64,000 nucleotides of DNA, from positions 558,001 through 622,000 of the forward strand of contig NZ_JACOPH010000001.1 of NCBI RefSeq assembly GCF_014287635.1, read 5' to 3'. This stretch comes from Roseburia zhanii (GTDB taxonomy: Bacteria > Bacillota > Clostridia > Lachnospirales > Lachnospiraceae). Numbering within the stretch: the stretch's first letter is position 1; each line of letters starts with the position of its first letter. Below, in pieces: positions 16,329-26,616 of this stretch. The translations under genes and the position numbers were made by a program. Below the pieces are notes generated by a model. It did no database searches and had not been told where the DNA came from. It worked only from the letters and a program-made list of their open reading frames with translations.

Positions 16329-16916
16329 CTATTCCCTGATATTCCCCTTTTTCATATTCTCCCGGATCAACCAGTCGGTAACTTCATATAATCGTTTAGA
16401 ACCAAGGCTTGTCTGGCTCTGTCTGCCATACACCTGTTTAGCTGTGACCTGATGTTCCCTCCAGTCACTTCCACCATTGCTGTTATTTAAAAGTAACGGC
16501 TGCAGATTGTCCATTGCATGTGCAAATTTTGCTTCCGGTGTTTCAAATGCTTCAAATTCATCAAAGAGCCCGGCCAGTTCCTCTTTCTGATCTTCTGGCA
16601 GGAGTGAAAAGATCCGTTCTTTGGCGGCATCTTCTCTGGCTTTCTGTGTTTTTTTGCCTTCTTCATCGTAGGCATAAGTGTCGCCTGCATCAATTTCTAC
16701 GATATCATGGAGCAGGCACATCAGCATGACTTTTGAGATATCAACTGCTTCATTGGAATATTCCCGAAGCAGATATGCCATGATTGCCATGTGCCATGCA
16801 TGTTCAGCATCATTTTCATTTCTGCCATGACCGGAAAGATGCGTCTGCCGGAAAATGTTTTTTTCTTTATCAATTTCTAATGCAAAATCAAGCTGCTGCT
16901 GTAATCGTTTGTCCAT
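16329..16916 (-). CDS. HD-domain metal-dependent phosphohydrolase
   Basis: A 195-residue cytoplasmic protein of the HD superfamily (YfbR/HDDC2-like). The metal-binding residues are visible as the His in DAEHAWHM, the HD pair in CLLHDIVEIDAGD, and a later conserved Asp (HAMDNLQP). Relatives dephosphorylate nucleotides such as 5'-dNMPs. GGAGG lies 9 nt before the ATG on the minus strand. It is a single gene, convergent with the hsdS remnant; a GGGGAA/TTCCCC hairpin at its 3' end can act as terminator. Exact substrate is not visible. Confidence 0.8.
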   Translation of the reverse strand: MDKRLQQQLDFALEIDKEKNIFRQTHLSGHGRNENDAEHAWHMAIMAYLLREYSNEAVDISKVMLMCLLHDIVEIDAGDTYAYDEEGKKTQKAREDAAKERIFSLLPEDQKEELAGLFDEFEAFETPEAKFAHAMDNLQPLLLNNSNGGSDWREHQVTAKQVYGRQSQTSLGSKRLYEVTDWLIRENMKKGNIRE

Positions 16917-16998
16917 TGTATGTACCTCCGTAATGGTTGTAAATGTTTGATTATGATGATATGAAGGCCAACAGGCATTTTCACTTCATTCAATGCAT

Positions 16999-17032
16999 GA
17001 ATTGCTCCATTGTTACGCAACTTTTACAATTC
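16999..17032. repeat. 34-bp palindromic intergenic repeat, copy 2
   Basis: Same geometry as the copy at 1229-1262 but in reverse orientation: outer arms GAATTGC/ACAATTC, inner arms ATTGT/GCAAC (partly wobble) around a 3-nt TAC loop. It lies between the HD gene and ftsH. The remainder of the 16917-17251 gap holds the ftsH promoter and leader. Confidence 0.75.
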
Positions 17033-17131
17033 TATACAAAGTATAGCATACATTCAGATAGTTAGGTGTCTGTATTTTTTTGTAATTTAGAAAAACTTTA
17101 GAAAAAACAAGAAAAGTTCAGAAACTCTATA

Positions 17132-17160
17132 TTGCTTTTAAATCTTTTAACACATATAAT
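17132..17160 (+). promoter_or_regulatory. ftsH promoter
   Basis: TTGCTT (17132-17137), exactly 17 bp, then consensus TATAAT (17155-17160). It predicts a leader of about 85 nt before the ftsH ATG. Confidence 0.7.
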
Positions 17161-17251
17161 AAACAGTAGCAATTATTGGAAACATATTGCTGCGAATACG
17201 CAGCCAAGATACGGGAATCCTAGAATCGAAGGCTGTCATACGGAGGACATT

Positions 17252-19279
17252 ATGGATAATCAGGAACCAAATAATAATCAGAACAATAACCGGAATAACC
17301 GAAACGGTCAGGTCATTATGACTTTTATTCTGATATCGCTGTTTGCATTGTTTATCATCAGCTTTGTTTCAAATAAGCTGACACAGCAGTTTAATCAGGA
17401 AATATCTTATACAGACTTTTTAGCAAAAGTCGAGGCAGATGAAGTAGAAAGCATCAAGTATACCGGAAGTGAGATCGATATCACGTTAAAGTCAAAAGGG
17501 ACTTCCGTATATAAGCAGACATATTATACAGGTATGGTCAGTGATGATGAACTTATTCCATTGTTGAAGGAACATAATGTAGAGATCTATGGCTACATAC
17601 CGGACAATACGTCTACATGGGTATATAATATCTTAAGTTTCATTCTCCCATTGGTACTGCTCTGGGTACTGCTTGGCTTCATTATGAAGCGTATGGGCGG
17701 CGGAGGCGGCATGATGGGTGTCGGCAAAAGTAATGCCAAAGTATATGTAGAAAAGTCAACAGGAGTGACATTTAAAGATGTAGCAGGACAGGATGAAGCC
17801 AAGGAATCCTTACAGGAAGTAGTAGATTTCCTGCATAACCCGAAAAAATATCGGGATATCGGTGCAAAACTGCCGAAGGGTGCGTTGTTAGTAGGCCCTC
17901 CGGGAACAGGAAAGACGCTGCTTGCAAAAGCAGTTGCAGGAGAAGCAAAAGTTCCGTTTTTCTCCCTTGCAGGATCTGATTTTGTAGAAATGTTTGTAGG
18001 TGTAGGTGCTTCCCGTGTCAGGGATCTGTTCAAAGAAGCACAGAAACAGGCACCATGTATTATCTTTATTGATGAGATCGATGCGATTGGTAAGAGCCGT
18101 GATTCGAGATTTGGCAGCGGCAATGATGAAAGAGAACAGACCTTAAACCAGCTGCTTGCAGAGATGGATGGTTTTGATACATCAAAAGGTCTTCTGATCT
18201 TAGCGGCAACGAACCGTCCGGAAGTATTAGACAAGGCACTGCTTCGTCCGGGACGTTTTGACCGAAGGATCATTGTAGACCGTCCGGATCAGAAGGGCCG
18301 TTTAGAAACATTAAAAGTACATGCAAAAGATGTATTGATGGATGAAACAGTGGATTTAGATGCATTAGCACTTGCAACTGCGGGTCTTGTGGGTTCTGAT
18401 CTTGCCAATATGATCAATGAAGCTGCGATCAATGCAGTAAAGCATGGCAGAAAATATGTCAACCAGTCCGATCTGTTTGAAGCATTTGAATTAGTTGCAG
18501 TCGGCGGTAAAGAGAAGAAGGACCGTGCGATGAGTGAAAAGGAGAAACATATCGTTTCTTATCACGAAGTAGGTCATGCGATGGTAACAGCTTTGCAGAA
18601 AAACACCGAACCGGTACAAAAGATCACGATCGTTCCAAGAACCATGGGAGCATTAGGATATACATTACAGACACCGGAGGAGGAGAAGTTCTTAGATACC
18701 AAGGAAGAACTCTTAGCGAAGATCACAACTTTTATGGGTGGTCGTGCAGCTGAAGATATCGTATTCCATTCTGTTACCAGTGGTGCAGCAAATGATATTG
18801 AACAGGCAACTAATATTGCAAAATCCATGATCACACGTTTTGGTATGTCTGAAAAATTCGGTATGATGAGTCTTGTCACAGTAGAAAGCCAGTACTTAGA
18901 CGGCAGAGCTTCTATGAACTGTGCAGAAGAGACAGCAGCCGAAGTAGACAAGGAAGTGCTTAAGGTCATCAATTCCTGTTATGCAGAAGCGGTAAGACTC
19001 CTGACAGAAAACAGAGAAGTATTAGATAAGATCGCTGACTATCTGTATGAACATGAAACTATTACAGGTAAGGAATTTATGAAGATTTTCCGAGAATTAA
19101 AAGGACTGCCTGAGGAGGATGAAAAAGAGCAGAAGAATAACGATACCAAGGCAGATGCAAAAGAGGATACACAGGCAGAAGACCAGCAGACAAAACAGCA
19201 GGACGAACAGTCAGGCGTTACATTAGAAAAGGGTCAGCATATCGATATGACTGCAGACGATAATCATACTAAAGAGTAA
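17252..19279 (+). CDS. ftsH: ATP-dependent zinc metalloprotease FtsH
   Basis: A 675-residue membrane-anchored AAA+ protease that degrades misfolded and regulatory membrane proteins. An Asn-rich N-terminus precedes TM1 (residues ~20-42); an extracytoplasmic domain and TM2 (~127-147) follow. The AAA module shows Walker A GPPGTGKT (~214) and Walker B IIFIDEID, the second region of homology [20 protein letters not shown], and the zinc site HEVGH (~436; HEAGH is commoner). The C-terminal ~50 residues are acidic and Gln-rich. The ATG at 17252 has CGGAGG upstream; a longer in-frame start has no site and would overlap the promoter. Confidence 0.97.
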   Translation: MDNQEPNNNQNNNRNNRNGQVIMTFILISLFALFIISFVSNKLTQQFNQEISYTDFLAKVEADEVESIKYTGSEIDITLKSKGTSVYKQTYYTGMVSDDELIPLLKEHNVEIYGYIPDNTSTWVYNILSFILPLVLLWVLLGFIMKRMGGGGGMMGVGKSNAKVYVEKSTGVTFKDVAGQDEAKESLQEVVDFLHNPKKYRDIGAKLPKGALLVGPPGTGKTLLAKAVAGEAKVPFFSLAGSDFVEMFVGVGASRVRDLFKEAQKQAPCIIFIDEIDAIGKSRDSRFGSGNDEREQTLNQLLAEMDGFDTSKGLLILAATNRPEVLDKALLRPGRFDRRIIVDRPDQKGRLETLKVHAKDVLMDETVDLDALALATAGLVGSDLANMINEAAINAVKHGRKYVNQSDLFEAFELVAVGGKEKKDRAMSEKEKHIVSYHEVGHAMVTALQKNTEPVQKITIVPRTMGALGYTLQTPEEEKFLDTKEELLAKITTFMGGRAAEDIVFHSVTSGAANDIEQATNIAKSMITRFGMSEKFGMMSLVTVESQYLDGRASMNCAEETAAEVDKEVLKVINSCYAEAVRLLTENREVLDKIADYLYEHETITGKEFMKIFRELKGLPEEDEKEQKNNDTKADAKEDTQAEDQQTKQQDEQSGVTLEKGQHIDMTADDNHTKE

Positions 19280-19352
19280 CTATAAAGGTACGGAATCGTT
19301 ATGCCAGAAAGCAATATAAGTCCATTAGAATTTACACAATAAGGATATACAA

Positions 19353-21263
19353 ATGTTTCAATTAGAAGAAGAATTAAAAAAACTCCCGGATCAGCCGGGA
19401 GTTTATATTATGCATGATAAAAATGATACGATCATTTATATAGGAAAAGCCGTTTCACTGACAAAGCGTGTCCATCAGTATTTTCAGGCAAGCCATAACG
19501 AGGGCATTAAAAAAGCACAGATGGTACAGCAGATCGCCCGTTTTGAATATATTGTGACGGATTCGGAATTAGAGGCATTGGTATTAGAATGTAATCTGAT
19601 CAAAGAGCACAGACCAAAATATAATACGATGCTTAGGGATGATAAGACTTATCCGTATATTAAAGTGACTTTAGGGGAAGAATTTCCAAGGGTACTCTTT
19701 GCACGCCGGTTAAAAAAAGACAAGTCAAAATATTTTGGACCTTATACTAGTGCAGGTGCAGTCAAAGATACGATCGATCTTTTGAATAAGTTATACGGAC
19801 TCCGCACCTGTAACCGCATACTGCCACGCGATACAGGAAAGGAAAGACCATGTTTGAATTATCATATCAAACAGTGTCATGCACCTTGTCAGGGATATAT
19901 TTCCAAGGAAGAATATGCGACACGCATTGAACAGGCAGTCCGTTTTTTAAATGGAGAGTATCAGCCGATCATGCAGGAACTCGAAGAAAAAATGCAGAAA
20001 GCATCAAGTGAACTTGCTTTTGAAAAGGCAATGGAATACAGAGATCTTTTAAACAGTGTGAAGCAGATCGCACAGAAACAGAAGATCACAGATGCAAGTG
20101 CAGAGGACCGGGATGTGATCGGTATCTCAAAGGACGGAGAAGATGCGGTTGTTCAGGTGTTTTTTATCCGTGGAGGCAAGCTGATCGGCAGGGAACATTT
20201 TTATCTTCGGATCGAAACAGAAGACAGCCGGGCGCAGGTCCTTACCGTTTTTTTGAAACAGTATTATGCAGGAACGCCATTTATCCCGAAACTGATCATG
20301 CTGCCTTATGAAATTGAGGATAAAGAAGTCATTGAAGAATGGCTTAGTGGAAAACGTGGTCAGAAAGTCTACGTTAAAATTCCACAAAAGGGCATGAAAG
20401 AAAAGTTAGTAGAGCTTGCAAATAAAAATGCAAAACTGGTACTTTCACAGGATAAAGAGAAATTAAAGAGGGAAGAAGGCAGGACGATCGGAGCCATGAA
20501 AGAGATCGCAGGATTGTTAGAACTTCCTTCCGTGATGCGTGTAGAAGCATACGATATTTCGAATATCAGTGGTTTTCAGTCTGTCGGATCGATGGTTGTC
20601 TATGAAAAAGGAAAGCCCTGCCGCAGTGATTATCGCAAATTCCGCTTAAAAACAGTCACAGGACCGGATGATTATGCGTCCATGCATGAAGTTTTGACGA
20701 GAAGATTTGAACATGGCAAGATGGAACGGGAAGAATTAAAAGAAAAAGGTTTAGAAGATTCTTATGGCAGCTTCACAAAATTTCCGGATCTGATCATGAT
20801 GGACGGTGGCAGAGGACAGGTAAATATTGCATTGGCTGTTTTAGAAGAACTCCATTTAGACATTCCGGTGTGTGGTATGGTCAAAGATGATAATCATAGA
20901 ACGCGGGGGCTATATTATAACAATATAGAGATTCCGATAGACAGGCACAGCGAAGGATTTAAACTGATCACCAGAATACAGGATGAAGCCCATCGTTTTG
21001 CAATCGAATACCACAGGTCATTAAGGAGCAAGGGACAGGTCCATTCTGTCTTAGATGATATTCCGGGGATCGGCGCTTCCAGAAGAAAGGCGCTTATGGT
21101 ACGTTATGCTTCCTTAGATGCGATCAAAGCCGCAAGCGTGGAAGAATTAGCCGAAACACCTTCGATGAACCGGCAGGCGGCCGAAGCGGTGTATCAGTAT
21201 TTCCGCAAAGGCAGCGGTTCATACAATGACGTTACTGTTCACTCCGTGAGCAGTAACTCGTGA
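19353..21263 (+). CDS. uvrC: excinuclease ABC subunit C
   Basis: A 636-residue nucleotide-excision-repair endonuclease that makes both incisions at damaged DNA with UvrAB. Domains: GIY-YIG nuclease at the N-terminus ([18 protein letters not shown]), a Cys-containing stretch ([15 protein letters not shown]), a UVR motif (~205-240), the RNase H-like C-terminal nuclease ([11 protein letters not shown] and a [12 protein letters not shown] segment) and a terminal helix-hairpin-helix region. It is longer than usual: the last ~12 codons ([11 protein letters not shown]) are encoded by the left arm of an inverted-repeat element, so the original stop was probably displaced. Confidence 0.96.
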   Translation: MFQLEEELKKLPDQPGVYIMHDKNDTIIYIGKAVSLTKRVHQYFQASHNEGIKKAQMVQQIARFEYIVTDSELEALVLECNLIKEHRPKYNTMLRDDKTYPYIKVTLGEEFPRVLFARRLKKDKSKYFGPYTSAGAVKDTIDLLNKLYGLRTCNRILPRDTGKERPCLNYHIKQCHAPCQGYISKEEYATRIEQAVRFLNGEYQPIMQELEEKMQKASSELAFEKAMEYRDLLNSVKQIAQKQKITDASAEDRDVIGISKDGEDAVVQVFFIRGGKLIGREHFYLRIETEDSRAQVLTVFLKQYYAGTPFIPKLIMLPYEIEDKEVIEEWLSGKRGQKVYVKIPQKGMKEKLVELANKNAKLVLSQDKEKLKREEGRTIGAMKEIAGLLELPSVMRVEAYDISNISGFQSVGSMVVYEKGKPCRSDYRKFRLKTVTGPDDYASMHEVLTRRFEHGKMEREELKEKGLEDSYGSFTKFPDLIMMDGGRGQVNIALAVLEELHLDIPVCGMVKDDNHRTRGLYYNNIEIPIDRHSEGFKLITRIQDEAHRFAIEYHRSLRSKGQVHSVLDDIPGIGASRRKALMVRYASLDAIKAASVEELAETPSMNRQAAEAVYQYFRKGSGSYNDVTVHSVSSNS

Positions 21264-21363
21264 TTTTTGCATGAAAGTTCGCTTTGCGAAGCAAAAATCA
21301 CCACCTGAATCACTTTCTTACGCAGCCAGACAGTAAATGTCTGTCTGCTGTGTGAACTGTAAC
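21231..21363. repeat. 133-bp MITE-like inverted-repeat element at the uvrC 3' end
   Basis: Terminal arms GTTACTGTTCAC (21231-21242) and GTGAACTGTAAC (21352-21363) match at 11 of 12 positions as an inverted repeat. Between them are two more hairpins: TGATTTTTGC/GCAAAAATCA (21261-21300, with inner TTCGC/GCGAA) and CAGACA/TGTCTG (near 21325-21340). The left arm encodes the end of uvrC. No transposase is encoded, as expected for a non-autonomous element. Confidence 0.6.
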
Positions 21364-21469
21364 AAAATGACTGATTACTGTGCAAAACAGCCATAGTCGG
21401 TTGTTGTCTGTACAATAGAAGTGTGCTATACTTAGAGAAAAATCAAGTGGCATGAAAAGGAGAGATGGC

Positions 21470-22414
21470 ATGGAAGGTGTAAGCGTAGCAAAAATAGCAA
21501 AAATGATGGATCTTAAGAATTTTACAGATGATATAAATTTAAAGGAACATCGTATCATTTTATCAGATGTTAATCGTCCGGCATTACAGTTGAGCGGATA
21601 TTTTGAACATTTTGAACAGTCCCGTGTAGAGATCATCGGTATGGTAGAATATGCATATTTACAGAAAAAGTCAAAAGAAGAAAGACAGGAATTATACGAT
21701 GCATTTCTTTCTTTTGATATTCCGTGTGTTATTTTCTGTCGTGGATTTGAACCGGATGAGATGTTTTTAGAGGCAGCAGACCGCAACCAGATACCGGTGC
21801 TTGGAACAGAACGTGGAACATCTGAATTTATGGCAGAACTGATCTATACATTGACAGAACAGCTGGCACCCTGTATTACGATCCATGGTGTTTTAGTAGA
21901 TGTCTATGGTGAAGGACTTCTGATTATGGGAGAGAGCGGTATCGGTAAGAGTGAAGCTGCGTTAGAGCTGATCAAGAGAGGACACCGTTTGGTAACCGAT
22001 GATGTGGTAGAGATCCGTAAGATCAATGAACATACTTTAGTCGGAACATCACCGGATATCACAAGATATTTTATCGAACTGCGTGGTATCGGTATCATCG
22101 ATGTGAAGACCTTATTTGGTGTAGAAAGTGTAAAAGAAAAACAGAATATCGATCTGGTCATCAAATTAGAAGACTGGAAAAAAGAAAATGATTATGACCG
22201 TTTAGGATTAGAGGAAGAATATACTGAATTTTTAGGTAATAAAGTCGTGTGTCATTCCCTGCCGATCCGTCCGGGACGTAATCTGGCTGTTATCTGTGAA
22301 GCAGCAGCCGTAAATCATCGTCAGAAGAAGATGGGATATAATGCCGCACAGGAATTATACCGTCGTGTACAGGCAAATCTGACCAAAAAAGATGATGATG
22401 AAGATGATGAATAA
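21470..22414 (+). CDS. hprK: HPr kinase/phosphorylase
   Basis: A 314-residue bifunctional enzyme that phosphorylates or dephosphorylates Ser46 of HPr and so drives carbon catabolite repression. The P-loop is GESGIGKSE and the C-terminal signature is visible around LPIRPGRNLAVICEAAA. The ATG at 21470 was chosen because AGGAG sits 8 nt upstream; an in-frame ATG at 21452 contains that site within its own reading frame. It starts the run hprK, aminopeptidase, murB, rapZ, whiA. The HPr gene itself is not in the window. Confidence 0.95.
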   Translation: MEGVSVAKIAKMMDLKNFTDDINLKEHRIILSDVNRPALQLSGYFEHFEQSRVEIIGMVEYAYLQKKSKEERQELYDAFLSFDIPCVIFCRGFEPDEMFLEAADRNQIPVLGTERGTSEFMAELIYTLTEQLAPCITIHGVLVDVYGEGLLIMGESGIGKSEAALELIKRGHRLVTDDVVEIRKINEHTLVGTSPDITRYFIELRGIGIIDVKTLFGVESVKEKQNIDLVIKLEDWKKENDYDRLGLEEEYTEFLGNKVVCHSLPIRPGRNLAVICEAAAVNHRQKKMGYNAAQELYRRVQANLTKKDDDEDDE

Positions 22415-22451
22415 GATCATAACCAAAATATAGAAAGAAGAGTGACAGAAT

Positions 22452-23849
22452 ATGGAAAGCAGGAATGCATGGGAGAAATATCCTACAGGAGAAAAGCGTC
22501 AGCAGGTCATGGATTTTGCAGAGGATTACAGAAAGTTTATTTCAGACTGCAAGACAGAACGGGAATGTGTCCGTGAATTTGTGCTACAGGCAAAAAAAGC
22601 AGGATTTAAGGAATTACAGACCTTAATAGATTCTAAGACACAGATAAAACCGGGTGATAAGATCTATGTAGATCACATGGGGAAAGCAATGGCACTTTTC
22701 GTGATCGGCGAGGAACCGTTAGAAAAGGGAATGAACATTCTTGGTGCCCATATCGACTCACCGCGTCTGGATTTAAAACAGGTGCCGTTATATGAAGATA
22801 CACAGATGGCACTGTTAGATACCCACTATTACGGTGGTGTGAAAAAATACCAGTGGGTAACACTTCCATTGGCTCTGCATGGCGTATTTGCAAAGAAAGA
22901 TGGAACCGTTGTAACTGTAAATGTCGGTGATAAACCGGGAGATCCTGTATTTGGGATCAGTGATCTTTTGATCCATTTATCTGCAGATCAGTTAGAGAAA
23001 AAAGCTGCAAAAGTGATTGACGGAGAAAAATTAGATATTCTGATCGGAAGTATTCCGACAGGGCAGAGTGAAGATTCAGAGAAAGTAAAAGATACGGTAA
23101 AAGCAAATATGCTTCGTATTTTAGAAGCAGAATATGGCATTACAGAGGAAGATTTCCTTTCTGCAGAGATCGAAGCAGTTCCGGCAGGAATGGCAAGAGA
23201 TTATGGATTTGACCGCAGTATGATCATGGGTTATGGACATGATGACCGCGTGTGTGCATATCCATCTTTTCAGGCGATCTTAAAGATGACACAGCCGAAG
23301 ATCACAAGTGTCTGCTTATTAGTGGATAAAGAAGAGATCGGAAGTGTAGGTGCGACCGGAATGCATTCGAGATTTTTTGAGGACTCTGTTGCAGAACTTT
23401 TAGATTTAAGCGGAGCATATTCCGAACTTTCCGTACGTCGTGCAATGCGTAATTCAAAAGTCCTTTCTTCTGATGTCAGTGCAGCTTATGATCCGAACTA
23501 TCCGGAAGTCATGGAAAAACGCAATGCAGCATATTTTGGAAAAGGATTAGTATTTAACAAATATACCGGTTCAAGAGGCAAGAGTGGATCAAATGATGCA
23601 AATGCGGAATATATGGCAAAACTGCGTCGTATATTAGATGATGCACAGGTGACATTCCAGACTTCTGAACTTGGAAAAGTAGATCAGGGCGGTGGTGGAA
23701 CGATCGCATATATTTTAGCAAATTTTGGAATGCAGGTTATCGACAGTGGTGTGGCAGTATTGAATATGCACGCTCCATGGGAGATCATCAGCAAAGTCGA
23801 TCTGTACGAAGCATTCCTTGGATATCAGGCATTTTTGAAAGAGGCATAG
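22452..23849 (+). CDS. M18 family aminopeptidase
   Basis: A 465-residue cytoplasmic zinc aminopeptidase of the M18 family (aspartyl aminopeptidase-like). Metal ligands and catalytic residues appear in GAHIDSPRLD (His, Asp), DKEEIGS (Glu pair), SSDVSAAYDPNY (Asp) and the final NMHAPWE (His). Members remove N-terminal residues from peptides. GAAAGAAGAG lies before the ATG. It ends 5 bp before the murB start, so the two are probably cotranscribed. Specificity is not readable from sequence. Confidence 0.9.
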   Translation: MESRNAWEKYPTGEKRQQVMDFAEDYRKFISDCKTERECVREFVLQAKKAGFKELQTLIDSKTQIKPGDKIYVDHMGKAMALFVIGEEPLEKGMNILGAHIDSPRLDLKQVPLYEDTQMALLDTHYYGGVKKYQWVTLPLALHGVFAKKDGTVVTVNVGDKPGDPVFGISDLLIHLSADQLEKKAAKVIDGEKLDILIGSIPTGQSEDSEKVKDTVKANMLRILEAEYGITEEDFLSAEIEAVPAGMARDYGFDRSMIMGYGHDDRVCAYPSFQAILKMTQPKITSVCLLVDKEEIGSVGATGMHSRFFEDSVAELLDLSGAYSELSVRRAMRNSKVLSSDVSAAYDPNYPEVMEKRNAAYFGKGLVFNKYTGSRGKSGSNDANAEYMAKLRRILDDAQVTFQTSELGKVDQGGGGTIAYILANFGMQVIDSGVAVLNMHAPWEIISKVDLYEAFLGYQAFLKEA

Positions 23850-23854
23850 AAAAC

Positions 23855-24760
23855 GTGGAAACAGTACTTAGAGAATTAAAAAAAGTATTAAGAGAAGATC
23901 AGATAAGAGAACAGGAGCCATTAAGCCGTCATACAACCTTTCGTGTAGGCGGTCCGGCTGACTTGTTTTTAACACCGGATAGTACACAGATCAGTGATGT
24001 GATGCAGATCTTAAAGGCACATCAGGTATCTGCGACCGTGATCGGAAAAGGCAGTAATCTGCTGGTAGGCGACAAGGGAATTCGTGGCGCAGTGATCGAG
24101 TTTGGAAAGCAGATCGCACAGATCCATGTGGAAGGATCTAAGATCATGGCAGAAGCAGGAGCAGCCTTGGCAGCAGTTGCACAGCAGGCATACAAGGCAG
24201 GGCTGGCCGATATGGAATTTGCAGCAGGGATTCCCGGAAGTGTAGGCGGTGCATTGGTAATGAATGCCGGAGCATACGGCGGTGAGATGAAGGATATCGT
24301 AGAATCGGTAAAAGTGCTTTCAAAAGATGGGAAGATCATGGAATTATCCAATGAACAGATGGATTTTTCCTATCGTCATAGCTGTGTCACAGAGCAGGAG
24401 TATCTGGTACTTAGTGCAGTTTTAAAATTGCAGCAGGAAGAACCAGAGAAAATTTTAGCACGGATGGAGCAGTTAAGAGAGCAGAGAGTCAGTAAACAGC
24501 CGTTAGAATATCCGAGTGCCGGCAGTACATTTAAACGACCGGAAGGATATTTTGCAGGAAAACTGATCATGGATGCAGGGCTTGCAGATTATACGATCGG
24601 TGGCGCAGCCGTATCAAAAAAACACTGTGGATTTGTGATCAACAAAGGTGGTGCAACGGCAGCAGATATTCTTGCACTCATAAAGCGTGTACAGCAGGTG
24701 GTAAAAGAGCAGTCTGGCGTAGAATTAGAGCCTGAAGTAAAACTGATCGGAGAATTTTAA
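23855..24760 (+). CDS. murB: UDP-N-acetylenolpyruvoylglucosamine reductase
   Basis: A 301-residue flavoenzyme that reduces UDP-GlcNAc-enolpyruvate to UDP-MurNAc in peptidoglycan precursor synthesis. FAD-binding motifs TTFRVGGPADL and GKGSNLLVGDKG are followed by AGIPGSVGGALVMNAGAYGGE, the catalytic Ser region YPSAGSTFKRP and the C-terminal Glu in LEPEVKLIGEF. It is a type IIa MurB. The GTG start at 23855 is chosen because upstream in-frame codons overlap the aminopeptidase gene; the site GAGG is weak. Confidence 0.95.
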   Translation: METVLRELKKVLREDQIREQEPLSRHTTFRVGGPADLFLTPDSTQISDVMQILKAHQVSATVIGKGSNLLVGDKGIRGAVIEFGKQIAQIHVEGSKIMAEAGAALAAVAQQAYKAGLADMEFAAGIPGSVGGALVMNAGAYGGEMKDIVESVKVLSKDGKIMELSNEQMDFSYRHSCVTEQEYLVLSAVLKLQQEEPEKILARMEQLREQRVSKQPLEYPSAGSTFKRPEGYFAGKLIMDAGLADYTIGGAAVSKKHCGFVINKGGATAADILALIKRVQQVVKEQSGVELEPEVKLIGEF

Positions 24761-24798
24761 ATAGTTGGTCAGATGGATTAGACAGGGAGAGATAAGAC

Positions 24799-25671
24799 GT
24801 GAAATTAGTAATATTGACCGGAATGTCAGGAGCCGGAAAAAGTACAGCACTGAAAATGATGGAAGATATCGGATTTTATTGTGTTGATAATCTGCCGATA
24901 CCACTGTTAGAAACATTTGTAGAATTATCAGAAACAAGTAAGGAAGAATTACAGAAATTTGCGATCGGAATTGATATCCGGAGCGGAGAGTCATTTGAAG
25001 AATTGCATTCTGTTTTAGACCGCTTAGATCAGAAGGGAAAAGCACCTGAAATTCTATTTTTAGAGGCAGAAGATGCGACACTTGTCAAACGGTATAAGGA
25101 AACCAGACGAAATCACCCGCTTTCAGGCGGAGAACGTGTGGAAACAGGAATCGCAGAGGAGCGGAAACGTCTGGAATTTTTAAAGCAGAGAGCAGACTAT
25201 ATCATTGATACGAGCAGACTTCTGACAAGAGAACTCCGTGCAGAATTAGATAAGATCTTTGTAAAGCAGCAGGATTATAAGAATTTGTTTATCACTGTAT
25301 TGTCCTTTGGTTTTAAATATGGGATACCGGCAGATTCCGATCTGGTATTTGATGTACGTTTCCTGCCAAATCCCTATTATGTAGAAGGACTGCGGGAGAA
25401 AAACGGAAACGATAAAGAGATACAGGATTATGTATTGCAGTTTGGAGAAGCACACGAGTTTTTGGACAAGCTGACAGATATGATCGATTTTCTGATCCCG
25501 AACTATATCATCGAGGGAAAAAACCAGCTTGTGATCAGTATCGGCTGTACCGGCGGCAAGCACCGTTCCGTGACACTTGCAAATGAACTCTATAAAAGAT
25601 TGTCAGGTAATAAAGAATATGGTCTAAAGATCGAGCACAGAGATATTGAGAAAGATGCATTGAGGAAGTAA
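24799..25671 (+). CDS. rapZ: RNase adapter / nucleotide-binding protein RapZ (YvcJ)
   Basis: A 290-residue P-loop protein (GMSGAGKST; DNLPIP) of the RapZ/YvcJ family, with the C-terminal ISIGCTGGKHRSV motif. Family members bind nucleotides and, in Enterobacteria, adapt RNase E to a small RNA; in Firmicutes YvcJ affects competence and cell-wall metabolism. The start is GTG with GGGAGAG upstream. It lies between murB and whiA (whiA starts 2 bp after its stop), the conserved order in low-GC Gram-positives, where yvcK often intervenes; yvcK is absent here. Confidence 0.94.
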   Translation: MKLVILTGMSGAGKSTALKMMEDIGFYCVDNLPIPLLETFVELSETSKEELQKFAIGIDIRSGESFEELHSVLDRLDQKGKAPEILFLEAEDATLVKRYKETRRNHPLSGGERVETGIAEERKRLEFLKQRADYIIDTSRLLTRELRAELDKIFVKQQDYKNLFITVLSFGFKYGIPADSDLVFDVRFLPNPYYVEGLREKNGNDKEIQDYVLQFGEAHEFLDKLTDMIDFLIPNYIIEGKNQLVISIGCTGGKHRSVTLANELYKRLSGNKEYGLKIEHRDIEKDALRK

Positions 25672-25672
25672 G

Positions 25673-26572
25673 ATGTCGTTTTCAAGTGATGTAAAAAAAG
25701 AACTTGCAGGGCAGATCAATGCCGGCAGACACTGCCGTTTAGCAGAACTTGCAGCGATCATCAGCTATGCGGGAAAGATCCGAATGAAAAAAGGAAGTAT
25801 TGCTTTATCTATAGAAACAGACAATCCTCTGCTGAAAGAAAAATATGAAAAGCTCTTAGCACTTTTATTCAAGATCGAATTATCTGAAAATGAACTGATG
25901 GATGCAGATGTCCTTAAGGTTTTAGAAAGCGTGAAAATGTGGGATGAACGGAGAGGATGCTTTTGCAATATGGAAGAAGTAGATGGTATGCTGATCATGC
26001 AGACCTGTTGCAGAAGGGCATTTATCCGCGGGGCATTTTTAGCCTCAGGTTCTATGAGTGATCCAAACAAAGCTTATCATTTTGAAGTGGTCTGCCACAG
26101 TATGCAGCAGGCAGAGCAGCTGCAGAATACGATGAATGGATTTGAAGTAGATGCAAAGATCGTCGTGCGTAAGAAGAATCATGTCGTCTATGTCAAGGAA
26201 GGTGCACATATCGTAGACCTTTTGAATGTGATGGAAGCACATGTGGCACTGATGAACCTTGAGAATGTCAGGATCATGAAGGAGATGCGTAATTCTGTCA
26301 ACCGGCAGGTCAACTGCGAAACAGCAAATATCAGCAAAACAGTAAATGCGGCAGTCAGACAGATAGAAGATATCGAATATATCAGGGCGAAGAAAGGTCT
26401 TGAGAGTCTTCCGGACAATTTAAAAGAGATCGCATTGCTACGGTTAGAATATCCGGATGTATCATTGAAAGAACTTGGTACATATCTAGATCCTCCGGTC
26501 GGAAAATCCGGTGTGAACCACAGGCTCCGCCGCATTACAGAAATTGCGGCAGAAATGGGAGCAGGACAATAA
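25673..26572 (+). CDS. whiA: DNA-binding protein WhiA
   Basis: A 299-residue WhiA protein: N-terminal LAGLIDADG-like fold (residues ~1-200; RAFIRGAFLASGSM is diagnostic) and a C-terminal helix-turn-helix (SLKELGTYLDPPVGKSGVNH). It affects cell division and chromosome segregation in Firmicutes and sporulation genes in Actinobacteria. Catalytic residues of homing endonucleases are not expected in this family. The start is 2 bp after the rapZ stop, indicating translational coupling. Confidence 0.95.
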   Translation: MSFSSDVKKELAGQINAGRHCRLAELAAIISYAGKIRMKKGSIALSIETDNPLLKEKYEKLLALLFKIELSENELMDADVLKVLESVKMWDERRGCFCNMEEVDGMLIMQTCCRRAFIRGAFLASGSMSDPNKAYHFEVVCHSMQQAEQLQNTMNGFEVDAKIVVRKKNHVVYVKEGAHIVDLLNVMEAHVALMNLENVRIMKEMRNSVNRQVNCETANISKTVNAAVRQIEDIEYIRAKKGLESLPDNLKEIALLRLEYPDVSLKELGTYLDPPVGKSGVNHRLRRITEIAAEMGAGQ

Positions 26573-26616
26573 AAAGAATATGAAAAAATTTATCAGAATC
26601 GGGAGTGTGAATATCT

